DNA of 64,000 nt, from the NCBI GenBank assembly GCA_028283855.1, contig JAPWJX010000004.1, positions 62,001 to 126,000 of the forward strand, written 5' to 3'. The notes beneath the pieces are model-generated. The model did not search any database and was not told where the DNA came from. It worked only from the letters and a program-made list of their open reading frames with translations. Positions 28,610 through 37,293 of this stretch are shown here, piece by piece. The DNA comes from Verrucomicrobium sp. Lineage in GTDB: Bacteria > Verrucomicrobiota > Verrucomicrobiia > Methylacidiphilales > GAS474. Numbering within the stretch: position 1 is the first letter of the stretch; each line of letters opens with the position of its first letter. A program made the translations under genes and the position numbers.

Positions 28610-29695
28610 TTACTCTTTCTCCTCTTCCTCTTCTTCCTGCGCGGGGGTCTCACCGCGGTCCTTGGCGATCTTGGCCTTGGTGGCGGTCTCGATCCGGCCG
28701 TAGAGGTCGGCGTTGGCCTTCAGCTCGGCCAGGGCGGCGTCGCGGCCCTGGGCGACCTGCGTGCCTTCGAAGTAGAGCCAGGCCCCCTTCTTGTCGACGA
28801 CGTTCTGCTCGATGGCCAGGTCGAGCAGGGAGCCTGCGCGGGAGATGCCCTCGTTGTAGAGGATGTCGAACTCGCACTCGGTGAAGGGCGGGGCGACCTT
28901 GTTTTTCACGATCTTCACGCGGGTGCGGTTGCCGTAGACGGTGCCGTCCGGGTGCTTGAGGGCGCCGATGCGGCGGATGTCGATGCGGACGGAGGCGTAG
29001 AACTTGAGGGCCTTGCCGCCGGGGGTCGTCTCCGGGCTGCCGAACATGACGCCGATCTTTTCGCGCAGCTGGTTGGTGAAGATGCAGACGGTCTTCGCCT
29101 TGCTGATGAGGGAGGTGAGCTTGCGCAGGGCGCTGCTCATGAGGCGGGCCTGGGCGCCGACGGTGGAGTCGCCGATCTGGCCTTCCAGTTCCGCCTTGGT
29201 GATGAGGGCGGCGACGGAGTCGACGACGACGACGTCGACCGCGTTGGATTTGACCAGGGTTTCGACGATGTTGAGGGCTTCCTCACCGGAATCGGGCTGG
29301 GAGACGAGCAGCTCGTCCATGTTCACGCCCAGGCGCTTGGCGTATTGGGGGTCGAGGGCGTGCTCCACGTCGATGAAGGCGGCGACGCCGCCCTGGCGCT
29401 GGGCCTGGGCCACGACGGTGAGGGCCAGGGTGGTCTTGCCGGAGGACTCTGGGCCGTACATCTCGACGATGCGGCCGCGGGGGAAGCCGCCCGCGCCCAG
29501 GGCGTGGTCGATGACGATGGAGCCGGTGGGGATGGTCTCGATGGCCAGCTTGGCGTTCGCATCCCCCAGGCGGATGATGGACCCGTCGCCGTATTGCTTG
29601 GCGATGGCCTGGAGGGCGAGTTCGAGATTCTTGTCCTTGGCGGCGGAGGCCTTCGCGTCGGACTTTGGTTCTTTGAGTTCAGCTTTAGCGGCCAT
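28610..29695 (-). CDS. recA: Recombinase RecA
   Basis: 361-residue strand-exchange ATPase and LexA coprotease. Walker [10 protein letters not shown] has Lys87, and the core includes [18 protein letters not shown] and [15 protein letters not shown]. The C-terminus is acidic (EEEEEEKE), as usual. The N-terminus has a short Lys/Ala-rich extension. The promoter region holds TGTATAACAAA (29709-29719, coding strand), 11 bp before the ATG, and the inverted repeat GTTTGTTATACAAAC (29706-29720). Confidence 0.98.
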   Translation of the reverse strand: MAAKAELKEPKSDAKASAAKDKNLELALQAIAKQYGDGSIIRLGDANAKLAIETIPTGSIVIDHALGAGGFPRGRIVEMYGPESSGKTTLALTVVAQAQRQGGVAAFIDVEHALDPQYAKRLGVNMDELLVSQPDSGEEALNIVETLVKSNAVDVVVVDSVAALITKAELEGQIGDSTVGAQARLMSSALRKLTSLISKAKTVCIFTNQLREKIGVMFGSPETTPGGKALKFYASVRIDIRRIGALKHPDGTVYGNRTRVKIVKNKVAPPFTECEFDILYNEGISRAGSLLDLAIEQNVVDKKGAWLYFEGTQVAQGRDAALAELKANADLYGRIETATKAKIAKDRGETPAQEEEEEEKE

Positions 29696-29705
29696 AGTTT
29701 GTGTG

Positions 29706-29720
29706 GTTTGTTATACAAAC
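29706..29720. promoter_or_regulatory. Inverted repeat in recA promoter (possible LexA site or -10 region)
   Basis: GTTTGTTATACAAAC is a near-perfect palindrome starting 10 bp upstream of the recA ATG. Its core TTGTATAACAA recurs with one change (TTGTATAATAA, 51835-51845) ahead of lexA, as expected for a LexA operator. The coding strand also contains a -10-like TATAAC, so it may simply be promoter sequence. Confidence 0.4.
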
Positions 29721-29758
29721 GTTTAAGTAATTGCCAAGGGAAATCGTGAGATCCGGGC

Positions 29759-29796
29759 AAAAAAAAGACGCGCCCTTCCCCCCGGAAGGACGCGTC
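29759..29796 (-). terminator. Rho-independent terminator
   Basis: GACGCGCCCTTCC (29767-29779) pairs with GGAAGGACGCGTC (29784-29796) with one wobble. On the - strand the stem is followed by eight T. It ends the 29824-30090 transcript and insulates recA. Confidence 0.85.
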
Positions 29797-29823
29797 AGGA
29801 CCACCTTGCTGCTGTGGAAATCT

Positions 29824-30090
29824 TTACTTGGCCTGTTCCGGGGAGGCTTTGGCGGCCTGGGGAACGGCCAGCGCGGAGGCGCGGGCGACGAACTCCCGAT
29901 GGAAGTTGAGGAAGTTCTTCCGCTTCTCTTCCGGGGTGACGTAGTCGTAATAGGTGTCCTGGCCGTTGCCGCGGGAGCGCAGGAACGTCTTGAGCTTCTG
30001 CTCCGGCGTGGGCAACGCGGCGACTTCCTGGGCATTGATGGACAGGGGGCGCTGGCCTTGGGCGTTGGTCTGCGAGGGCAAGAAATTCAT
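29824..30090 (-). CDS. Small hydrophilic orphan protein
   Basis: 88 residues from ATG 30090; a TTG at 30123 would add 11 residues. Hydrophilic, no signal peptide. The first 30 residues are Gln/Asn-rich and the remainder is predicted helical with many aromatics (TYYDYVTPEEKRKNFLNFHR). The family is not recognised. The motif ATAGCCGAATTA lies at 30128-30139, just upstream on the coding strand. A good terminator follows, so it is probably expressed alone. Confidence 0.55.
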   Translation of the reverse strand: MNFLPSQTNAQGQRPLSINAQEVAALPTPEQKLKTFLRSRGNGQDTYYDYVTPEEKRKNFLNFHREFVARASALAVPQAAKASPEQAK

Positions 30091-30127
30091 GTTCGGCTCC
30101 TGGTTCGGGTTGTTGGACGACAATGGG

Positions 30128-30139
30128 TAATTCGGCTAT
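30128..30139 (-). repeat. 12-bp motif ATAGCCGAATTA, copy upstream of the 88-residue orphan
   Basis: On the coding strand the motif lies 37 bp before ATG 30090 (4 bp before the alternative TTG 30123). It overlaps the end of the nitrilase pseudogene. Confidence 0.45.
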
Positions 30140-31253
30140 TCGCCGCGGGCTTTCCCGGAAATCGCCGAAATTTTTTCCGGCCGGCCGGCGGGCCGCTCCA
30201 TCCGCTTGGCGAAGGCGACGAGTTCCGCCAGGCGCCGATGGAAAGCGGTCTGCGCGGCGTCGGCGCGATGGTCGCCCCGGACCGTTTCGACCGTGGCCCG
30301 GGGGGCCGAAGAGATAGCGGTCGTCCACGGCGAAGGCCGGGCCGGGCGCGGCCAGGACGCGGGTGTCCTTGTAGTTGGAGGAGCGGTGGGCGGCAAGGTG
30401 GGCGGTTTGGAGCCGCAGGAGTCGCGGTGAAGGGCGCAGACCCCGGCCTTGAAGCCGTTTTCCGCCACGCGGGCTTGGAGGAGATCGCTCCAGAGGTAGT
30501 CCCGCGTGTTGTCGCCGGAGGGGTTGACCCAGATCGTCGCCTCCTGGGCCTTGAGCGCCCGGGCCAGTGGGGAAAGGGCTAGGTCGTGGCAGCTGGTGAA
30601 GCCGATCCGCTCCCCGCGAAAGGGGACGACGGGGAGGTTCCGCTCCGGGCTCCAATCGGGGTCGTTCCAGCCGACGCGGGCGGAGGTGGTGTGCTTGTGG
30701 TAGAGGATCGGTGGCCGCCCGTCGGGCAGGAAGAGGAGGCCGAATTGGTCGAACCCGGTCCATTTGGCGGGCTGGAGCTTGGCCGTGGGGTGAGGGTGAA
30801 TCTCCATTTAGAAAGGGGCGCGCCGGCGGGCCAACGGACCCGGCCCGGAGGGTTGCCGCTTTAAAACCCCTCTCTCCGCGTTGCTCGGCGGCTTATGTGT
30901 CACGGTGGACACACTGCGCCGCCTCGCGCCTTGATAGAGGGGTTTTAAAGTGGCAACGCGACCCTTTCTAAATGGAGATTCCGCCCTCAGGAGGCCTGGA
31001 AGCCGAGGTGGACCGCCGCGTCGTGCCGGTCGGCGAAGGCCTGGTAGCGGGCGGCCAGCTCTTCCAGGGCGGGCGGCACCGGCTTCTGCGGCCCGGCCAG
31101 GAGGATGCCGGCCCGGGGAATCGTCTCGAAGGCCTCGGGGAAAAGGATCAGGTCGGGCTTGGCGGCGGCGCGGGCCAGCCCCGCCTCGAAGGAGGCGAGC
31201 GCCTCCCGTCCCAGTTCGGGAAAGGCGAGGGCGATGTGGAACGGCCGAGGCAT
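30136..31253 (-). pseudogene. Broken carbon-nitrogen hydrolase (nitrilase-family) gene
   Basis: The 5' part (31253-30987) encodes HIALAFPELGREALASFEAG and DLILFPEAFE, the latter holding the catalytic Glu of the nitrilase triad, and ends at LGFQAS. The 3' part (from about 30785 down) continues with the Lys region PPILYHKHTTSA and the Cys region RIGFTSCHDLALS. Between them sits a 184-bp palindromic element that adds a stop. Farther down the reading frame shifts twice: SNYKDTRVLAAPGPAFAVDD lies in another frame, then the original frame resumes at TAFHRRLAELVAFAKR. All three catalytic residues were once present, so it decayed from a working amidohydrolase. Confidence 0.8.
30798..30981. mobile_element. 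184-bp palindromic (MITE-like) element inside the nitrilase gene
   Basis: Ends in a perfect 20-bp inverted repeat, GAATCTCCATTTAGAAAGGG at 30798-30817 and its complement at 30962-30981. Inside are nested inverted repeats: 30852-30873 with 30936-30957 (one mismatch) and TGTGTC/GACACA at 30896-30901 and 30908-30913. An unpaired G+C-rich 34-bp segment sits in the left arm. No open reading frame. No clear target duplication. Its end sequence ATCTCCATT-Y-AGA is shared with the element at 61661-61839. Confidence 0.75.
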
Positions 31254-31272
31254 GGGGGACCCTTGTCCCTCA

Positions 31273-31284
31273 TAATTCGGCTAT
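31273..31284 (-). repeat. 12-bp motif ATAGCCGAATTA, copy upstream of the nitrilase pseudogene
   Basis: On the coding strand it lies 19 bp before the nitrilase ATG at 31253, directly after the cinA stop. Confidence 0.45.
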
Positions 31285-31285
31285 T

Positions 31286-32497
31286 TCAAAGGAGCGCCCG
31301 GCGCAGGAGGTCGAGGGCGGCGTGGGCCGCGCGCTGCTTGAAGGTTTCCCGGTCTCCCGGGAGGTGGTGGGTGAGGGCCTCCGTGCCGCGGGGTCCGGCG
31401 CAGGCGATCGAGACGGTGCCGACCGGCTTTTCCGGCGTGCCGCCGCCCGGGCCCGCGATGCCGGTGAGGGAGACGGCGAGGTCGGCCCCGGAGGCGCGGC
31501 GCGCCCCCTCCGCCATGGCGCGGGCGACGGGCTCGCTCACCGCGCCGTGTGCGGCCAGGAGGGCTTCCGGCACGCCGAGCTGGCCCGCCTTGGCCTCGTT
31601 GGCGTAGGTGACCCAGCCGTGGGTGAAGGTCTCGGAGCTGCCCGGCACGTTCGTCAGCAGGTGGGCGACGAGGCCGCCGGTGCACGATTCCGCCGTGGCC
31701 AGCTTGAGCCCGCGCGCGCGGGCCAGCCGCAGGACGCAGGCTTCCAGGCTCTCCCCGTCCTCCGTGGCGATCGCCGCGCCGAAGGTCTCCCGCACGAGCC
31801 GGGCGGCGCGTTCCAGCAGGGGAAGGTCCCCGCCGATGAGGCGCAGGTCGACCTCCCCCGGACGGGCGCAGTAGCCGATCTCGAAATCGCCCAGCGCGCG
31901 CAGCGGCGCCTCGACCTGGGTCTGCACGCGCGATTCCCCGATGCCGAGGATGAGGAAGCTTCTTTCGTGCAGCGGCGGCTGAAGGCCGCGCGCGGCGAAC
32001 CACGGGAGGAAGGCCTCTTTCCACATGGGGCGCAGCTCCCGGGGCGGCCCGGGCAGGAGGACGACGATTTTCCCCTCCCGCTCCAGCACCAGGCCGGGGG
32101 CGGTCCCGGCGTCGTTGGAAAGGACGTGGGCGCCGCGGGGCACCTGGGCCTGCCGGGCGACGATCGGGTCCGGCACGCGGCCCCGGGCGGCGAAGTGGGC
32201 CTCGATCTGGCGGAGGATGGCCGGATCGGAGTCCAGGGGAAGGCCGAAGAGGGCGGCGGCGGCCTCCCGCGTCACGTCGTCGGAGGTCGGTCCCAGGCCG
32301 CCGGTGACCAGCACCAGGTCGGCGCGGGAGAGGGCCTCGGCCAGCGCGGTCTGGATGTGGGGCCCGTCCGGGACGGTCACCTGGCGCTCCACCCGGATGC
32401 CCAGGGTGAAGAGTTCCTTGGCCAGCCAGGCCAGGTGGGTGTTCACGACGTGGCCCAGGAGCAGCTCCGTGCCGGTGTTGAGGATTTCCGCTTTCAT
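31286..32497 (-). CDS. cinA: CinA-family protein (competence/damage-inducible, NMN amidohydrolase type)
   Basis: 403 residues in two domains. The N-terminal MoCF-like domain (residues 1-170) begins MKAEILNTGTELLLGHVVNT and contains VTGGLGPTSDDVTREA. The C-terminal CinA/PncC domain contains KLATAESCTGGLVAHLLTNV and VSLTGIAGPGGGTPEKPVGTV, the nicotinamide-mononucleotide deamidase region. It salvages NAD precursors or hydrolyses ADP-ribose, and is often linked to DNA-damage or competence regulons. It is divergent from a DUF4019 gene across 51 bp. Confidence 0.94.
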   Translation of the reverse strand: MKAEILNTGTELLLGHVVNTHLAWLAKELFTLGIRVERQVTVPDGPHIQTALAEALSRADLVLVTGGLGPTSDDVTREAAAALFGLPLDSDPAILRQIEAHFAARGRVPDPIVARQAQVPRGAHVLSNDAGTAPGLVLEREGKIVVLLPGPPRELRPMWKEAFLPWFAARGLQPPLHERSFLILGIGESRVQTQVEAPLRALGDFEIGYCARPGEVDLRLIGGDLPLLERAARLVRETFGAAIATEDGESLEACVLRLARARGLKLATAESCTGGLVAHLLTNVPGSSETFTHGWVTYANEAKAGQLGVPEALLAAHGAVSEPVARAMAEGARRASGADLAVSLTGIAGPGGGTPEKPVGTVSIACAGPRGTEALTHHLPGDRETFKQRAAHAALDLLRRALL

Positions 32498-32548
32498 TCG
32501 GAGGGGGGAGGGCGCATGGTCGCCGAAAGGAGGCGGGGAGGCAATTCC

Positions 32549-32962
32549 ATGATCAAACCGGCATTTGTCCTCGGCGCGCTCTTTTTGGCCCTCCTCTGCG
32601 TCCTCCGGGCGGAGGAATCCCCCGTCATGCAGGACATGTCCGCCGCGTGGCGGGCCATGACTCCCTGGCTGGCGGAGATTGACGGCGGCGGCTACGACCA
32701 AAGCTGGCGCGACGCCGGCGAATCCCTTCAGGACAAGATTTCCCTGGCCGATTGGATGGCCAAGCTGAAGCAGGACCGGACCCCGCTGGGCCCCGTCAAG
32801 AAGCGCAACCATGACTGGACCCTTCCCAAAGGGAACCTCGTCACCTTCCAGTTCACCATCGATTTCGAGGGGGGGCGCCGGGCTTCCGAGACGGTCACCT
32901 TTGAAAAGCAGGACGACGGCACTTGGCTGGCCGCCGATTATCTCTTCAAGCCGCAGTCTTAA
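32549..32962 (+). CDS. Secreted DUF4019-like protein (copy 1)
   Basis: 137 residues with a clear signal peptide (MIKPAFVLGALFLALLCVLRAEE). The mature part has WLAEIDGGGYDQSWRDAGES and a C-terminal ETVTFEKQDDGTWLAADYLF, the layout of DUF4019 proteins, small periplasmic domains of unknown function. It is followed 56 bp downstream by a paralogue with the same layout. There is no catalytic motif. Confidence 0.72.
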   Translation: MIKPAFVLGALFLALLCVLRAEESPVMQDMSAAWRAMTPWLAEIDGGGYDQSWRDAGESLQDKISLADWMAKLKQDRTPLGPVKKRNHDWTLPKGNLVTFQFTIDFEGGRRASETVTFEKQDDGTWLAADYLFKPQS

Positions 32963-33018
32963 TCCCGGATTTGCGCTTTCCATCCGCAGGGGGAGCGCGC
33001 ATCGTCCCCGGAACGACG

Positions 33019-33519
33019 ATGAATCCCGCCAGGCGCATGAGACTCTTCTCCCTCGGGGCCCTCGCGTCCTTCGCGCTTTCCGCCTTTTTCGTTCCCTCCT
33101 GCGCCACCCTTCACGCCCAGGGGGCGATGCCCGGCATGGGCCAGGGCGGCGGCCAGGAAAAGGGAGCGGCCCTCTCCGCCATGGGGCCGTGGCTGGCGGA
33201 GCTGGACGCCGCCTCCTACGCCCAGGCCTGGAAGGACGCGGGCAGGACGCTCCAGCAAAAAGCCCCCGCCGAGGATTGGGTGCGGACCATGCGGGCGACG
33301 CGCACCCCCTTCGGCCCGTGCCAGCGCCGGGAGCTGCTTTCCGCCTTCGGCCAGCCGGTGCCGCCCGGACCGGGCTCCGGCAGCCAGGGGGGCTATTTCG
33401 TCATCGCCCAGTTCGATTCCTTCTTCCCCGGCAAGCACGCTGTGGAGAACGTCGTCTTCGAGAAGCAGCCGGACGGCAGCTACAAGGCGGCGGGCTACAC
33501 GATTCAGCCGAAGGGCTAG
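33019..33519 (+). CDS. Secreted DUF4019-like protein (copy 2)
   Basis: 166 residues and paralogous to the preceding gene: WLAELDAASYAQAWKDAGRT and ENVVFEKQPDGSYKAAGYTI align with copy 1. The N-terminus is a signal peptide (RLFSLGALASFALSAFFVPS) with a Cys just after it; the context VPSC only loosely fits a lipobox, so lipidation is uncertain. A Gly/Met-rich spacer follows the signal. The function is unknown; the duplication suggests dosage or divergence of a periplasmic partner. Confidence 0.72.
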   Translation: MNPARRMRLFSLGALASFALSAFFVPSCATLHAQGAMPGMGQGGGQEKGAALSAMGPWLAELDAASYAQAWKDAGRTLQQKAPAEDWVRTMRATRTPFGPCQRRELLSAFGQPVPPGPGSGSQGGYFVIAQFDSFFPGKHAVENVVFEKQPDGSYKAAGYTIQPKG

Positions 33520-33529
33520 GCCGTGTGCT

Positions 33530-33570
33530 AACGAACCGGAAGGGGGCAATCCTCCGGGCCGGGGTTCGTT
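33530..33570. terminator. Stem-loop between convergent DUF4019 and secA genes
   Basis: AACGAACC (33530-33537) pairs with GGTTCGTT (33563-33570), enclosing a smaller CCGGA/TCCGG stem. No T tract follows directly. The first 19 bases (from 33529) recur exactly at 43377-43395. It probably limits convergent transcription. Confidence 0.45.
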
Positions 33571-33608
33571 GATCCTCCCCCGCCGGTTTTTCTGCGCGTC
33601 GCTTCAGC

Positions 33609-36584
33609 CTACAGCTTGATGCAGCCGTTCTCGCCCAGCTTCCCGCAGCAGTTCTTGAACTTCTTGGTCGGGTCGATGGGGCAGGGGTCGTTGCGGCCCA
33701 GCTTGGGGCCGCTGCGGCGGATGGGGAGGACCATCTCGCTCTCCCTTTCGGCGGGCGTCGCGTCGGCCACGGGGGTGGCCTCGGAGGCGGGGAGCCGGTC
33801 GGGGGCGGCGATGGGGTTCTGGTCCTTCGTCAGCCGGTGGGGCAGGGCGGAGAGGAACCGCTCGAAGGCGGTGAGGCTGGCGGCGGAGCGGAAGAGGTTG
33901 TGGGCGATCTCCTGCTTGATGCGCTCCATCAGCTCCTCGAACATGCCGAAGGCTTCCTTCTTGTACTCGATGAGCGGGTCCTTCTGGCTGTAGGCGCGCA
34001 GGCCGACGCTGGTGCGCAGGCCGTCCATGGCGTAGAGGTGCTCCTGCCACAGGCGGTCGATGGCGGAGAGGGCGATGTAGCGCTCGATGGAGTCGATGGC
34101 GGAGGGGTCCTCGAACTTCACCTTCAGCTCGTAGGCGGCGCGGATGCGGGCCAGGGCGTCTTCCCCGGCCTTGATCGCGTCGGCGGTGTCGATGTCTTCC
34201 CGGCGCAGGCCCAGGGGGAAGGTGCTGTTGAGCCAGGAGAGGTAGCCTTCCGGATCGGGCTCCGGGCTGTTCAGGCGGGAGCGGGCCTGGTCCTCGACGA
34301 CTTCCGTGACGACCTCGAAGACCTCTTCCCGCGGGTTCTCGCTGGAGAGGATCTGGTTGCGGAAGCCGTAGACGACGTCCCGCTGCATGTTCATGACGTC
34401 GTCGTATTGGAGGGTGTGCTTGCGGATGAGGTAGTTGCGCTCCTCGACGCGCTTCTGGGCCGTCTCCACCGCGCGGTTGAGCCAGGGGTGTTGGAGCTCC
34501 TCGTCGTCCTTCATGCCCAGCTTGGTCATGAGGTCGGAGATGCGGCGGGAGTCGCCGAAGTTGCGCATCAGGTCGTCCTCGAAGGAGATGTAGAAGGCGG
34601 AGCCGCCCGGGTCGCCCTGGCGGGCGCAGCGGCCGCGCAGCTGGCGGTCGATGCGGCGCGCCTCGTTCCGCTCCGTGGAGAGGACGCAGAGGCCGCCCAG
34701 CTCGGCCACGCCGGGGCCCAGCTTGATGTCGGTGCCGCGGCCGGCCATGTTCGTGGAGATGGTGACGGCGCCGCGCTGGCCCGCGCGGGAGACGATCTCC
34801 GCCTCCTGCTGGTGGTATTTGGCGTTCAGGACGGTGTGGGGGACGCCTTCCCGCTTGAGCATGCGGGAGAGCAGCTCGGACGATTCCACGGAGATGGTGC
34901 CGACCAGGACGGGCTGTCCCTTCTGGTGCAGGGCGCCGATCTCCTTGACGATGGCGGCGTATTTGGCGCGGCGGGTCTTGTAGATGGTGTCGTGCTTGTC
35001 CACGCGGGCGTTGGGCCGGTGGGTGGGGATGACGACGACGTCGAGCTTGTAGATGTCGTGGAACTCGTTGACCTCCGTCTCCGCCGTGCCGGTCATGCCC
35101 GCCAGCTTTCCGTAGAGGCGGAAGTAGTTCTGGATGGTGATGGTGGCCAGGGTCTGGCTCTCCCGGTCGATCTGGACGCCCTCCTTCGCCTCGACGGCCT
35201 GGTGGAGGCCGTCGCTCCAACGGCGGCCCGGCATCATGCGGCCGGTGTGCTCGTCGACGATGACGACCTTGTTCTCCTGGACGACGTAGTGGACGTCCTT
35301 CTCGTACAGGCAGTAGGCGCGCAGGAGCTGGGAGATGTGGTGGATGCGCTCGCTGGTCTCCTCGTAGCGGTGCTGTTCCTCCTGGCGCTTCCGTTCGCGC
35401 TCCTCGGGGGAGAGGGCGCCGTCGCTGTCGATCTCGTGGAAGCGGGTGATGAGGTCGGGCGGATTGAAGTAGTGCGGGTCGTTCGGGGAGAGGAAGAGGC
35501 GGCCCCGCTCGGAGAGGTCGGCCTCGTGGTTGCGCTCGTCCATGGAGAAGAGCAGCTCTTCCTTGAGGGCGTAGAGCTCCGTGCGGCGGGCATCCTGGTA
35601 GAGGGAGAGCTCCGCGTTGTCCATCAGGCGGCGGACTTCCGGTTCCTCGATCAGCTTCATCAGCTGCTTGTTGGAGGGCATGCCCACCTTGATCTTGAAG
35701 AGGATGCGGCCGACTTCCGGCCCGGCGTTGCCGGCGGCGATGGCCTTCTGCGCCTCGTCGGCCAGGCGGGCCAGCTCGACGGCCTGCGTCTGGACCAGGC
35801 GGGCGACGGGGCCCTTGTACTTCTCGTAGCTGGCGGCGTGGGAGACGGTGGCCGGGCCGGAGATGATGAGGGGGGTGCGGGCCTCGTCGATGAGGATGCT
35901 GTCCACCTCGTCGACGATGGCGTAGGCGTGGCCGCGCTGGACCTGGTCTTCCTTGCGGGTGGCCATGCCGTTGTCCCGCAGGTAGTCGAAGCCCATCTCG
36001 CTGTTCACGCCGTAGGTGATGTCGGCGGCGTATTGGGCGCGGCGCTCCTGGGGGGGCTGGTCGTGCTGGATGCAGCCGACGGTCAGGCCCAGGAAGCGGT
36101 AGATCTCGCCCACCCACTCGCTGTCGCGGGCGGCCAGGTAGTCGTTGACCGTCACCACGTGGACGCCGTGGCCGGTGAGGGCGTTGAGGTAGGCGGGCAG
36201 GGTGGCGACGAGGGTCTTGCCCTCGCCGGTGGCCATTTCCGCGATGCGGCCGGAGTGGAGGACCATGCCGCCGATCAGCTGCACGTCAAAGGGGATCATT
36301 TCCCACGCCAGCTCGTGCCCGCGGACCTTCACGCGGCGCTTGGCCTCGGTGAAGCGGCGGCAGGCGCTCTTCACGGCGGCGAAGGCCTCCGGCAGGAGGT
36401 CGTCCAGGGATTCGCCGCGCTTCAGGCGCTCCTTGAATTCCAGGGTCTTGGCCTGGAGCTGCTCGTCGGAGAGGGAGCGGTAGCCTTCCTCGATCTGGTT
36501 GATCTTCTGGACGACGGGCCAGAGCTTCTTCACCTCGCGCTGGTTCTTGGAGCCGAGGACTTTCTTAACGATCCATTTGATCAT
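33609..36584 (-). CDS. secA: Preprotein translocase ATPase SecA
   Basis: 991-residue motor for Sec export. NBD1 has MATGEGKTLVATLPAYL (Walker A) and IVDEVDSILIDEARTPLI (DEVD box). The preprotein-binding and helical scaffold domains follow, and NBD2 contains TNMAGRGTDIKLGPG. The C-terminal tail GRNDPCPIDPTKKFKNCCG resembles the SEC-C zinc motif, but the usual C-x-C is C-P-I, so one metal ligand is missing or replaced by a Cys further on (ENGCIKL). The start at 36584 gives the normal N-terminus MIKWIVKKVLGSKN. It lies 48 bp after the SGNH gene on the same strand. Confidence 0.97.
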   Translation of the reverse strand: MIKWIVKKVLGSKNQREVKKLWPVVQKINQIEEGYRSLSDEQLQAKTLEFKERLKRGESLDDLLPEAFAAVKSACRRFTEAKRRVKVRGHELAWEMIPFDVQLIGGMVLHSGRIAEMATGEGKTLVATLPAYLNALTGHGVHVVTVNDYLAARDSEWVGEIYRFLGLTVGCIQHDQPPQERRAQYAADITYGVNSEMGFDYLRDNGMATRKEDQVQRGHAYAIVDEVDSILIDEARTPLIISGPATVSHAASYEKYKGPVARLVQTQAVELARLADEAQKAIAAGNAGPEVGRILFKIKVGMPSNKQLMKLIEEPEVRRLMDNAELSLYQDARRTELYALKEELLFSMDERNHEADLSERGRLFLSPNDPHYFNPPDLITRFHEIDSDGALSPEERERKRQEEQHRYEETSERIHHISQLLRAYCLYEKDVHYVVQENKVVIVDEHTGRMMPGRRWSDGLHQAVEAKEGVQIDRESQTLATITIQNYFRLYGKLAGMTGTAETEVNEFHDIYKLDVVVIPTHRPNARVDKHDTIYKTRRAKYAAIVKEIGALHQKGQPVLVGTISVESSELLSRMLKREGVPHTVLNAKYHQQEAEIVSRAGQRGAVTISTNMAGRGTDIKLGPGVAELGGLCVLSTERNEARRIDRQLRGRCARQGDPGGSAFYISFEDDLMRNFGDSRRISDLMTKLGMKDDEELQHPWLNRAVETAQKRVEERNYLIRKHTLQYDDVMNMQRDVVYGFRNQILSSENPREEVFEVVTEVVEDQARSRLNSPEPDPEGYLSWLNSTFPLGLRREDIDTADAIKAGEDALARIRAAYELKVKFEDPSAIDSIERYIALSAIDRLWQEHLYAMDGLRTSVGLRAYSQKDPLIEYKKEAFGMFEELMERIKQEIAHNLFRSAASLTAFERFLSALPHRLTKDQNPIAAPDRLPASEATPVADATPAERESEMVLPIRRSGPKLGRNDPCPIDPTKKFKNCCGKLGENGCIKL

Positions 36585-36632
36585 GGGAGGGGGCAATCTA
36601 GGGCCCTTTTGGGGGCCTAAACAACATGAAAA

Positions 36633-37292
36633 CTAGGCCCACTCGAACCCGAGCGCCTCCAGGAAGGCGCGGGCGATGAGCAGGTGGCCGGTCTGGTTGG
36701 GATGGATGCGGTCCCATGCCAAGGTGGCGGGGTGGAGGTGTTTGAGAGCCGGGGCGAAGGCGGCTTGGGTGTCGACGAAGACGGCGCGGTGGCGGGCGGC
36801 GAGCTTCTTCACCACGGCGCCGTAGCGGTCCATGAGGGCGCGCATCGGCTCTTTGGGATTGGGCTCGATGAAGAAGGGGGCGGCCAGGATGAGGCCGCCC
36901 TTCAGCCGGGGCTTGGTCTTGCGGATGAGGGCGTCGAGGGTCTTTTCGTATTCGGCCAGGAGGACGTGGGTCTCCGTCCGCTTTGGGCTGTCGAACTGCC
37001 GCCAGACGTCGTTGATCCCGATCAAAATGGAGAGCCAGTCGGGCCGGTGGGCCAGGACGTCGGCCTCCCAGCGGGCCTTCAGGTCGCGGACGGTGTTCCC
37101 GCTGACGCCCATGTTGAGGACGCGGATCTTGTCGGCGGGGCGGTAGGCGCCGAGGGTGGCGTCGATCAGCGCCACGTAGCCGCGGCCCAGCTCGTCGCCG
37201 GGCCCCTCCGCGTAGGGGCGGGCGCGCTGCGCGTCGGTCGTCGACGCGCCGATGAAGAGGACCTTGCTGCCGGGGCGGATGCGGAAGTGCAT
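36633..37292 (-). CDS. SGNH/GDSL-family hydrolase (cytoplasmic)
   Basis: 219 residues. SGNH blocks are visible: block I KVLFIGASTTDAQ (Ser nucleophile in a G-A-S-T context instead of GDS), block II NMGVSGNTV, block III IGINDVW with the oxyanion Asn, and block V DRIHPNQTGH with catalytic Asp and His. Members deacylate or deacetylate sugars or lipids. No signal peptide, in contrast to the SGNH protein at 59.3 kb. It starts one base after the DegP-like gene stop, so the two are probably cotranscribed. Confidence 0.85.
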   Translation of the reverse strand: MHFRIRPGSKVLFIGASTTDAQRARPYAEGPGDELGRGYVALIDATLGAYRPADKIRVLNMGVSGNTVRDLKARWEADVLAHRPDWLSILIGINDVWRQFDSPKRTETHVLLAEYEKTLDALIRKTKPRLKGGLILAAPFFIEPNPKEPMRALMDRYGAVVKKLAARHRAVFVDTQAAFAPALKHLHPATLAWDRIHPNQTGHLLIARAFLEALGFEWA

Positions 37293-37293
37293 C

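Noticed and set aside
33837-36620. Long open frame opposite secA (over 900 codons)
   Set aside because: Antisense shadow of secA, with low-complexity Val/Ala/Glu composition and no recognisable domain.
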